Of a stretch of DNA of 32,132 nucleotides, positions 25,548 to 32,132 are shown one piece after another. Each line of letters begins with the position of its first letter. Within the stretch, counting starts at the first letter, position 1. The translations under genes and the position numbers were made by a program. The notes below the pieces were generated by a model. The model searched no databases. It worked only from the letters and a program-made list of their open reading frames with translations, and was not told the DNA's origin. This DNA is from Mucilaginibacter sp. GTDB taxonomy: Bacteria > Bacteroidota > Bacteroidia > Sphingobacteriales > Sphingobacteriaceae. The stretch is from the NCBI GenBank assembly GCA_028288285.1, contig JAQBNZ010000170.1, forward strand, positions 1 to 32,132, in the 5' to 3' direction.

Positions 25548-26636
25548 TTAATAAATATATACTGTTCCGTTTTTTAATTTATAAGTGAAAGGTTCTATCA
25601 TTTTCAGCGCCTTAAAAGCCTGCTCAACACTCTCTTTTTCAAAAACACCGGTAAAATAATAATCTTCGGCGTCGGCATTCTTAAACTTTACTTTAATCCC
25701 ATACCAGCGCTCCATTTGGTTGGCTAAGTTTTTAAATTGTGTATCTTTAAAGACCAGCCTGTTGTTAACCCACGATGTTTCTACAATAGTGGTATCATTT
25801 GATTTGAAGTAGGTTAAATTTGTTAATGCATAGCTGGTCGCACTATCAGAGTGTTTGCCTACTGCCAATTGTTTATGCAAACGCTTTTTTACAGGTGTGC
25901 TGTTCAAAATCAGCTTTTCATTCGGTTTTAATATAATCCTGTCAGAAGGCCTGTCAGTCAACGTTACTTCAATGGCCCCTCTTATTAGTGTAGTTTCGCT
26001 GGTTAAATCATTTTTATATGATTTAATATTAAAAGCTGTACCCAACACTCTAATACTCATTTTGCCGGTATGTACAATAAATGGGTGACGGTGATCTTTA
26101 GCAACATCAAAAAAAGCTTCGCCATTTAAATAAACCTCGCGGTTTTTACCCTTAAAAGCCGGTGGATATTTCAAGGTGGTTTCTGAATTAAGTGTTACAA
26201 CAGAACCGTCACTTAACGTTATTTTTGATTTTACCCGACTGGGTGTTTCAGTAAGGTCAAGGCTGGCGGTTTTATTATCATCAGAATTATTATCTAACGA
26301 ATAAAAAATAGCTATACAGCCCATCAGCACAAAAAGCATGGCCGCAATGCTTTTTAAAATAAAAGATAACTGTTTGTATTTTGGCCAGTTTTCAACTACT
26401 ACCTCCTCCTCCTTCTGTGGCTCTTCAATTGTAATATTATTCTTTATGTTTTCAAACATCGCGTTTGAATTATAGTATTGTTCCTGATCCTGTACCCAGT
26501 AGCTTTTAAAAAAATCATATTGTTGCCTAAAAGCCTCGTCATTATCCAACAGGTAAGTAAACTCCGTTAGCTCTGTGCTGCTAAGCTCATCAGAAAGCCT
26601 TTTTGTAAGAAGTTCAATAAATCTGTCGTTAACCAT
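25548..26636 (-). CDS. FecR-family anti-sigma factor
   Basis: A 362-residue inner-membrane protein from the ATG at 26636; the frame extends to a TTG at 26672 but the ATG gives the usual N-terminus (MVNDRFIELLTKRLSDELSS). The cytoplasmic N-terminal domain is followed by one membrane helix at about 93-113 (LSFILKSIAAMLFVLMGCIA). In the periplasm lie the FecR domain (about 138-240; KSKITLSDGSVVTLNSETTL, GEAFFDVAKDHRHPF, VRVLGTAFN-type IRVLGTAFNIKSY) and a C-terminal DUF4974-type domain (about 293-362). It would hold the sigma factor until SusC signals through its STN domain. It sits 103 bases after the sigma gene and 171 before susC. Confidence 0.92.
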   Translation of the reverse strand: MVNDRFIELLTKRLSDELSSTELTEFTYLLDNDEAFRQQYDFFKSYWVQDQEQYYNSNAMFENIKNNITIEEPQKEEEVVVENWPKYKQLSFILKSIAAMLFVLMGCIAIFYSLDNNSDDNKTASLDLTETPSRVKSKITLSDGSVVTLNSETTLKYPPAFKGKNREVYLNGEAFFDVAKDHRHPFIVHTGKMSIRVLGTAFNIKSYKNDLTSETTLIRGAIEVTLTDRPSDRIILKPNEKLILNSTPVKKRLHKQLAVGKHSDSATSYALTNLTYFKSNDTTIVETSWVNNRLVFKDTQFKNLANQMERWYGIKVKFKNADAEDYYFTGVFEKESVEQAFKALKMIEPFTYKLKNGTVYIY

Positions 26637-26739
26637 TGCAGCTTCTAAAGCGTGATTTTTTATACAGGACAATATCTTTTGAGAAATTGCCTACAACATT
26701 TTAATAATTATTTTTAAAAAATTAACAACAATAAAACAT

Positions 26740-27342
26740 TCACATTAAATTGACGATATCAGCTTTTTTATTTGACCGGGATGATACATGGTGCGCTGCC
26801 AGGATAACGCTAAGCTTTTTGATAGCCCTGAATAACTGGGTTTGTACGGTTCTTGGCGAAATGTTTAAAATTTCGGCTACTTCTTTATATTTCATACCGT
26901 CCTCTTTTATAAGGCGGAATATAATGCAGGCCTGGTTAGGTAGGGTAGAGATCGCTTTGTCAAGCAAAAAGTGTAATTCTTTGCGTTCCATTTCTTTCTC
27001 TGGGTCAAAAGTATTAATAAACTCAACCTCGTTAGATGATTCAATTTGTACAAGGTGGATGGAAGAGAATTTTTTTAAATAATTGAAGGATTGATTTTTT
27101 ACGGCTACAAATAAATACGTTTCGGGGTTTGTAATATCTGTCAGTGTTTTTCGCGATTCCCAACACTTAACAAAAATGTTAGACACTATATCTTCAGCGG
27201 CTTCTTTTTGCCTTATATAAAATACGCAAAACTTTATCAGCCTTGTATTTAAGGTATGGAAAAGTATTTCAAATGCTTTTAAGTCATCATTTAAACATAC
27301 TTGTTTCCACAGATCTGAAGGGTTGGGTCTAATTATCTTCAA
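26740..27342 (-). CDS. ECF-type RNA polymerase sigma-70 factor
   Basis: A 200-residue sigma factor of the Bacteroidota FecI-like group. Region 2 spans about 24-90 (AFEILFHTLNTRLIKFCVFY, AAEDIVSNIFVKCWE, NPETYLFVAVKNQSFNYLKK) and region 4 about 125-178 (ISTLPNQACIIFRLIKEDGM, KYKEVAEILNISPRTVQTQL). Together they recognise the promoters of the regulon. The frame starts with TTG at 27340-27342; the next ATG in frame is at residue 118, far inside the protein, and an in-frame stop lies just upstream. So TTG is the probable start. It would be released by the FecR protein and drive susC/susD. It is transcribed divergently from the fucosidase gene. Confidence 0.9.
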   Translation of the reverse strand: MKIIRPNPSDLWKQVCLNDDLKAFEILFHTLNTRLIKFCVFYIRQKEAAEDIVSNIFVKCWESRKTLTDITNPETYLFVAVKNQSFNYLKKFSSIHLVQIESSNEVEFINTFDPEKEMERKELHFLLDKAISTLPNQACIIFRLIKEDGMKYKEVAEILNISPRTVQTQLFRAIKKLSVILAAHHVSSRSNKKADIVNLM

Positions 27343-27560
27343 TAGTGTAAGTATTAAGTATCACAAACAATAAGAACAACAATTCAAATGCAATGTAACA
27401 ATTCCCTAACATAAATGGTAAATTAATTTAACTTTTGGAAAAAAAGCGAGAAAAACGACCGGCGGTTTTTAATTTTTTAAATAGTGTGTAGGCAAATCAC
27501 AGATAATAATTGTCATAGTGGTAAAATGCAAGTCGCCCCATGCCGTATAAATTTAACTAT
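27343..27560. promoter_or_regulatory. Divergent promoter region of the sigma gene and the GH29-GH2 operon
   Basis: This 218-base region must hold the promoters of both directions. On the plus strand TAACTTTTGG near 27429-27438 is one base off the TAnnTTTG element. An imperfect hairpin with AAAAAC/GTTTTT arms lies at 27451-27470 and is followed by T-rich sequence. No clear -33 TTG accompanies the element, so positions are tentative. Confidence 0.35.
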
Positions 27561-29000
27561 ATGAAAAAAAACATTATATTTTTTGCTCTTCAATTGAGTT
27601 TTTACTCACTTTTTGCTCAAGAACATCAAATGTCTAAAGGATATATTATTCCAAATGACACTATAGTGCAACACAAACTAAAAAAGTGGCAGGGTTTAAA
27701 GTTTGGGCTATTTATGCATTGGGGTACTTACAGTCAATGGGGCGTTGTTGAAAGTTGGAGCATTTGTCCGGAAGATGAAGGATGGACACAACGAAAAGGG
27801 CCATATGGCGCTACATATAACGGATATAAAATGGCATATGAGAATTTGCAAACCACCTTTAACCCAACAAAGTTTAATCCTAACAAATGGGTAAAAGCAG
27901 CAAAGTATGCAGGAATGAAGTATATTGTATTTACTACTAAACACCACGATGGTTTCAGTATGTTTGATACTAAAGAAACCGATTATAAAATAACAAGTGC
28001 TAAAACGCCTTTCTCGTCAAATCCAAAAAGTAACGTTACAAAAGAGATATTTAACGCTTTTTCCAAAGAGAATTTCCTGATAGGCGCATACTTTTCTAAA
28101 CCCGATTGGCATTCAGAGTATTATTGGTGGCCATATTTCCCGCCTAAGGACAGGAATGTTAATTACGATCCTGCTAAACACCCGCAACAATGGCAAAAAT
28201 TTAAAGATTTTACTTATAACCAAATAAGTGAATTAATGACTGATTACGGCAAAGTAGATATTTTATGGATGGATGGTGGTTGGGTAAGGCCCAAAAACAC
28301 TATTGACACGCTTGTTGACTGGCAAAAGGCAATAACATTTAACCAGGATATTGATATGCCTAAAATTGCAGCGATGGCCCGTAAAAAGCAACCCGGCCTA
28401 ATTATGGTTGACCGAACCGTTGCCGGGCAGTACGAAAACTACACCACTCCTGAGCAGCAAGTGCCGGAAAGCCCGCTTAACCATCCCTGGGAAAGTTGTA
28501 TAACCATGGGCAACTCCTGGAGTTATGTGCCGGGTGATCATTATAAATCAGCCAATCAGATTATATCTTTATTAATTAAAATTGTATCGCGCGGCGGCAA
28601 TTTGTTAATGAACATAGGCCCCGGGCCGGATGGTGACTGGGACCCGGTTGCTTACAGCAGGCTACAGCAAATAGGCAATTGGATAAAAATAAACGGAGAA
28701 GGAATTTATGCTTCAAGCGCTATAGCACCTTATTCAGAGAATAATATTTATTACACAAAGTCAGATAACAGTAACACTGTATATGCATTCGTAACATCTG
28801 ATAAAGAAGCGGTTACTTTGCCCTCAAAAATTACGCTCCATTTAAAAGGTATTAATAAGGTAAAAAATATCAGCTTGCTGGGTGTAAGTAAAAAAGTAAG
28901 GTGGACAGTAAATAAAGATGCTATTGCGATAGAGACGTCTGAAAGTTTACAGAACCAAAGTGGTCTGCTGCAAGCCGCTGTTTATAAAATTCAGTATTAA
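27561..29000 (+). CDS. GH29 alpha-L-fucosidase
   Basis: A 479-residue secreted enzyme from the ATG at 27561; another ATG 21 bases upstream only adds MPYKFNY ahead of the signal peptide MKKNIIFFALQLSFYSLFAQ. GH29 hallmarks are FGLFMHWGTYSQWG, YIVFTTKHHDGFSMFD, ISELMTDYGKVDILWMDGGW and NLLMNIGPGPDGDW. The Asp in ILWMDGGW (residue 238 from this start) is the expected nucleophile. A short C-terminal beta domain ends the protein. It releases L-fucose from glycans in the periplasm. It is followed after 37 bases by a GH2 gene on the same strand, and the promoter region is shared with the sigma gene. Whether it prefers alpha-1,2, alpha-1,3/4 or alpha-1,6 linkages is not clear. Confidence 0.93.
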   Translation: MKKNIIFFALQLSFYSLFAQEHQMSKGYIIPNDTIVQHKLKKWQGLKFGLFMHWGTYSQWGVVESWSICPEDEGWTQRKGPYGATYNGYKMAYENLQTTFNPTKFNPNKWVKAAKYAGMKYIVFTTKHHDGFSMFDTKETDYKITSAKTPFSSNPKSNVTKEIFNAFSKENFLIGAYFSKPDWHSEYYWWPYFPPKDRNVNYDPAKHPQQWQKFKDFTYNQISELMTDYGKVDILWMDGGWVRPKNTIDTLVDWQKAITFNQDIDMPKIAAMARKKQPGLIMVDRTVAGQYENYTTPEQQVPESPLNHPWESCITMGNSWSYVPGDHYKSANQIISLLIKIVSRGGNLLMNIGPGPDGDWDPVAYSRLQQIGNWIKINGEGIYASSAIAPYSENNIYYTKSDNSNTVYAFVTSDKEAVTLPSKITLHLKGINKVKNISLLGVSKKVRWTVNKDAIAIETSESLQNQSGLLQAAVYKIQY

Positions 29001-29037
29001 TCAGACACTATATTTGTACAAAATTCAATTAACTACA

Positions 29038-31704
29038 ATGCCGCAATTATTCTATAAATCGTTTAAAACGATTCTTAGCCTGGTTATATTATTAACTTTT
29101 AATATAGCGCATGCACAAACCAGCTATGAATTAAACTCAGGGTGGATGTGTGCCCCCATAAAAGAAGTAAAAGCAGATGGATATAAACTTAGCAGCCAAT
29201 CATTTAATACACAAAGCTGGATGCCCGCTACCGTTCCGGGAACTGTTTTAACATCATTGCTAAACAACAAAAAAGTTCCTGACCCATTTTACGGTATGAA
29301 TAATGAACATATACCTGACATTTATAAAGCAGGGGCCGATTATTATACTTACTGGTTTGTAAAAGAGTTTAAAGAAGTTGCTACTGCCAACAACCAGGTT
29401 TACTTAAACTTTAGAGGGGTTAATTACAGCTGCGATATTTATTTAAACGGACATAAATTAAACGAAGCACTTCAAACAGGCATGTTTTTGAGGTTCTCAT
29501 TCAACATAACGCCTTATTTGAATAAGAAAGGGAATAATAAGTTAGCGGTGCTGGTTCATCCGCCCAATGTTTTAGGTAATGCTAACGGCGGCCAGGGTGG
29601 CGATGGCACAATTGCCCGTAACGTTGGTTTGCAATACACAGCAGGGTGGGATTGGATACAGCCCGTAAGAGATAGAAATACCGGTATTTGGGATAAAGTT
29701 ACCGTTCAAAAAACCGGTGCTGTAAAAATAACTGACACCCATGTAATTACTTTAGTGCCTGGCAAAAGACAGCCGGACGGGCCACAGCAACCGGCCACTT
29801 TGAAAGTAGATGCCGAATTAAGCAACCCAACAACTTCAATAATAAAAGGGGCCATCATCTATGAAATTGCCGGTAAATCAATTTCAAAAAGCGTTGTTTT
29901 AAAACCAAATGCTATTGTACAAGTAAAGTTTGATAATTACACACTCCCCAATCCCAAGCTTTGGTGGCCCAACGGTTATGGTTCTCAATACCTTTATGAT
30001 GTTAAAGTAAGGTTTGTTGTAAACGGAGAAAATGTTTCGGATGAGCAAGCTCTTAAAGTGGGTGTGCGCGAAATTCAAAGCGAATGGAACGAGCATACCG
30101 GCAGCAGGCAAATTGCTGTTAATGGCCAAAAGGTTTTTATAAAGGGTGGCAATTGGATAGTATCTGACGCTATATTGCGCCTTTCAGATCTCCGTTACGA
30201 TGCCGAGGTGCGGTTTCACAGGGATATGAATTTAAACCTGATACGTGTTTGGGGAGGGGGAATGATTGAGCGCCCGGAGTTTTATAATGCTTGCGATAAA
30301 TATGGTCTATTGGTTTTTCAGGATCTATGGGGCTCGGGCGATTGCAATGGCCGCTGGGTTGACCCTATGAAACTTGACGACCAATGGACAAGACGGAAAT
30401 ATCCCGATGATCATGGCTTGTTTTTAAGATCTGCAAGAGATCAAATAAAAATGGTACGTAACCATGCTTCATTAGCCATATGGTGTGGCGGTAATGAAAT
30501 AACCCCGCCCGAGGATATATTGATAGCTTTAAGAGATACCATACTGCCTAAACTTGATAACACACGTTGGTTTGTAGATTATTCTAACTCAGAAAACATG
30601 TCGCGCAATGAGTTGGGTGGCAATGGAGACGGGCCTTATGGTATACAGCCTTTATCTGTGTTTTGGGAACATAAAACTTATCCTTTTAATTCAGAGGTGG
30701 GTTCGGTAGGTGTTGGCGATTACGAATCGTTAAAGCGTTTTATACCAGCGGCTAATATGAGCGCTCCCATTTACAACGAGGATACCAGGAAAACAAAAAC
30801 AGATAGTGTTTGGGATTATCATAAATACATTGGTTATGATACAAGCATTAGTAAATATGGAAAGGTTAAAAGCGCCGAAGATTTTGCAGCAAAAGCCCAG
30901 CTTGTAAACTACGATCAATACCGGGGCTTGGCAGAAGGTTTTACATCGCATATGTGGGATTGGTACACCGGCTTTATTATCTGGAAAACACAAAACCCAT
31001 GGACAGCCATGCGCGGCCAAATGTATGATTACTACTTAGACCCTAACGCCTGCCTGTATGGGCTGCATAATGGGAGCGAGCCTGTGCATGTGATGTATAA
31101 CCCGGTAAATGGTATGGTAATGCTGGCAAATAATACTTTCAAAGCCAGGCGTAACATGATGCTGGTTATAAAGGCCTATGACATGGCCGGTAAAGACAGC
31201 TTACTTACCCAGGTTTTTGTAGATATAGTGCCAACCACTACCAAAAAGATATTATCAGTTAAAAAGATATTAGACGAATTGGGGGCAAAAGAGGGAGTTT
31301 TTTTATCATTGCAACTACTTGATACCGATAAGAAGGTAATTACCGACAACCTCTACTGGATGCCTGATGCCAAAGGGGAATTTACAGGTTTGCAAAAAAT
31401 GAAAACTAATGGCCTAATAAGTACAGCTAAATATCTGCAATCAGGAAAAATAGAAGTAACGCTGAGTAACCCGCAGAACAAAGTGCTGGCATTTTTTAAC
31501 CGTATTTCGCTGGTTGATGCTAATACAAAAGTCCGCATCTTGCCGGCATTTTATAGCAATAATTACGTATCAGTTTTGCCGGGGCAGCAAAAAAAAATCA
31601 TTGTAGATTACAACCCGGTGTTATTTAGTAAAAATTTGATGATCGATGTAGACGGTTGGAATGGAACATCAAACGCTTCACACATAATCACTATTGAAAA
31701 TTAG
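29038..31704 (+). CDS. GH2 glycoside hydrolase, beta-mannosidase/exo-glucosaminidase type
   Basis: An 888-residue secreted enzyme. The start chosen is the ATG at 29038, which gives the signal peptide MPQLFYKSFKTILSLVILLT ending near AHA-Q (27); an upstream GTG frame overlaps the fucosidase gene. Domains are the GH2 sugar-binding (about 35-225; FRGVNYSCDIYLNGHKL), an Ig-like sandwich (230-345) and the TIM barrel (350-700). The acid/base Glu487 sits in IWCGGNEITPPED and the nucleophile Glu553 in FNSEVGSVG; their spacing is close to that of the exo-beta-glucosaminidase CsxA. The GGNExTPPED form also fits the mannosylglycoprotein endo-beta-mannosidase branch. Either acts on beta-linked amino sugars or mannose. 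It is co-transcribed with the fucosidase gene. Confidence 0.88.
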   Translation: MPQLFYKSFKTILSLVILLTFNIAHAQTSYELNSGWMCAPIKEVKADGYKLSSQSFNTQSWMPATVPGTVLTSLLNNKKVPDPFYGMNNEHIPDIYKAGADYYTYWFVKEFKEVATANNQVYLNFRGVNYSCDIYLNGHKLNEALQTGMFLRFSFNITPYLNKKGNNKLAVLVHPPNVLGNANGGQGGDGTIARNVGLQYTAGWDWIQPVRDRNTGIWDKVTVQKTGAVKITDTHVITLVPGKRQPDGPQQPATLKVDAELSNPTTSIIKGAIIYEIAGKSISKSVVLKPNAIVQVKFDNYTLPNPKLWWPNGYGSQYLYDVKVRFVVNGENVSDEQALKVGVREIQSEWNEHTGSRQIAVNGQKVFIKGGNWIVSDAILRLSDLRYDAEVRFHRDMNLNLIRVWGGGMIERPEFYNACDKYGLLVFQDLWGSGDCNGRWVDPMKLDDQWTRRKYPDDHGLFLRSARDQIKMVRNHASLAIWCGGNEITPPEDILIALRDTILPKLDNTRWFVDYSNSENMSRNELGGNGDGPYGIQPLSVFWEHKTYPFNSEVGSVGVGDYESLKRFIPAANMSAPIYNEDTRKTKTDSVWDYHKYIGYDTSISKYGKVKSAEDFAAKAQLVNYDQYRGLAEGFTSHMWDWYTGFIIWKTQNPWTAMRGQMYDYYLDPNACLYGLHNGSEPVHVMYNPVNGMVMLANNTFKARRNMMLVIKAYDMAGKDSLLTQVFVDIVPTTTKKILSVKKILDELGAKEGVFLSLQLLDTDKKVITDNLYWMPDAKGEFTGLQKMKTNGLISTAKYLQSGKIEVTLSNPQNKVLAFFNRISLVDANTKVRILPAFYSNNYVSVLPGQQKKIIVDYNPVLFSKNLMIDVDGWNGTSNASHIITIEN

Positions 31705-31772
31705 CACTCAATAAAAGTTTTAAAATCACCATCAAACCCATTAAGCAAACGACCGCTATTTCAACTATTAAG

Positions 31773-31886
31773 TCAAAACAAAAGCAATAAGGCTACCAGA
31801 TACCCAAAGGTAGAAAACCTGAATAGGTCTCTCAATATTCTCCAGAACTTTGAGCTTCTTTGCACTTCTTTGGGAGGATAATTCAT
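31773..31886 (-). CDS. Possible 37-residue small membrane protein
   Basis: An ATG frame of 37 codons directly after the tmRNA terminator on the same strand. The product would have a basic, amphipathic N-terminal half (PPKEVQRSSKFWRILRD) and a hydrophobic tail (FGYLVALLLLF). No ribosome site or promoter is visible, and the start lies in the T-run of the terminator. Chance is the leading explanation. Confidence 0.18.
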   Translation of the reverse strand: MNYPPKEVQRSSKFWRILRDLFRFSTFGYLVALLLLF

Positions 31887-31923
31887 AAAAAAAACGCTAT
31901 AAATCATCAATTTATAGCGTTTT
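31887..31923 (-). terminator. Intrinsic terminator of tmRNA
   Basis: Perfect 14-bp stem AAAACGCTATAAAT (31891-31904) / ATTTATAGCGTTTT (31910-31923) with a 5-base loop. In the minus direction it is followed by a run of eight T (31887-31894 read in reverse). It lies 23 bases beyond the tmRNA 3' end. It is near-symmetric, so it can also stop plus-strand transcripts from the GH2 gene. Confidence 0.88.
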
Positions 31924-31946
31924 AGTCTACTTTGAGCCAGTAGTAG

Positions 31947-32132
31947 TGGAGCCGGAGGGATTCGAACCCTCGTCCAAACATGGTATAAGATAAGCTTTCT
32001 ACATGCTTAGCTGTTATTTAATTGTAGGGATTATGGAAGGTTAACCGCTTACCTGTACCTTAATCCTTAGGTGCTTTGTTTCGCTTGCTTACCACACCTT
32101 TAAGCAGGCTATTTCCGTTTTTCGATGCCCCG
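31947..32132 (-). ncRNA. ssrA: tmRNA (transfer-messenger RNA), 3' part, cut by the window edge
   Basis: The minus strand ends in the tRNA-like T-arm and acceptor: GGACGAGGGTTCGAATCCC, then TCCGGCTCCA, with a 5-bp T stem, the seven-base loop TTCGAAT and discriminator A at 31947. The 3' acceptor strand CGGCTCC has the U needed for the G-U pair that alanyl-tRNA synthetase recognises. Upstream, CTAAGCATGTAGAAAGC (about 31990-32010) matches the conserved region just before the tRNA-like domain in other tmRNAs. The encoded bases after the discriminator are CTA, so the terminal CCA would be added enzymatically. The tag reading frame and 5' acceptor strand lie beyond the window. tmRNA rescues stalled ribosomes and tags the truncated peptide for degradation. 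Confidence 0.92.

Noticed and set aside
26637..26672. TTG-started extension of the FecR gene
   Set aside because: The ATG at 26636 matches the usual N-terminus of FecR proteins.
28960..29037. GTG-started extension of the GH2 gene overlapping the fucosidase end
   Set aside because: The ATG at 29038 begins a normal signal peptide; the extension would bury it.
31947..32020. An ordinary tRNA gene at the right edge
   Set aside because: The T-arm and acceptor are tRNA-like, but no anticodon or D-arm precedes them; instead the conserved pre-tRNA-domain tmRNA segment is found.

Overview
The window looks like chromosomal DNA of a Bacteroidota bacterium, most probably a Sphingobacteriaceae member of the Mucilaginibacter/Pedobacter type. 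The reasons are the SusC/SusD outer-membrane pair with an ECF sigma factor and FecR anti-sigma factor, lipoproteins starting C-K-K-D-D, an AT-rich genome with almost no Shine-Dalgarno sequences, and a TAnnTTTG-type promoter. The genus is an inference. I see no insertion sequence, phage gene, CRISPR array or tRNA.

Region 1 (about 318-7084, minus strand) is a complete ebo operon, eboA-B-C-D-E-F, in the canonical order and tightly packed. A gene for a four-helix TMEM220-family membrane protein precedes it by 8 bases. The ebo cluster occurs in many bacteria, cyanobacteria and some algal plastids. Its product is unknown; in cyanobacteria it has been linked to exporting the scytonemin precursor to the periplasm. 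It encodes a sugar-phosphate-cyclase-like enzyme, a xylose-isomerase-like TIM barrel, a UbiA prenyltransferase, a TatD-like metal hydrolase, an alkaline-phosphatase-superfamily enzyme and the EboA protein. No NRPS, PKS or pigment genes lie beside it here. This is the least understood system in the window.

Region 2 (7414-11262, minus) holds a surface-type lipoprotein with an Ig-like domain, three InlB-type repeats and a C-terminal DUF3494 ice-binding domain. It is followed by an outer-membrane protein with a beta-barrel and two OmpA-like domains. The two are probably co-transcribed from a TACGTTTG promoter at about 11324-11331. A small AraC-type regulator (11384-11938) lies just upstream, and a PAS-LuxR regulator (12583-13302, plus) is divergent from it.

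Region 3 (13402-31704) is a polysaccharide- or glycan-utilisation locus. On the minus strand are an ECF sigma factor, FecR, SusC (with STN signalling domain) and SusD. After a strong terminator comes a second operon: a 1103-residue FG-GAP/UnbV protein, a vanadium-haloperoxidase/PAP2-type protein overlapping it by ATGA, and a GH3 glycosidase of the plant beta-xylosidase type. Divergently, on the plus strand, are a GH29 alpha-L-fucosidase and a GH2 enzyme of the beta-mannosidase/exo-glucosaminidase type. Fucosidase, GH2 and GH3 xylosidase together with sigma/anti-sigma control would fit a plant complex N-glycan as substrate, but this is a hypothesis.

The right edge (31947-32132) is the 3' part of tmRNA (ssrA), minus strand, with a strong terminator.
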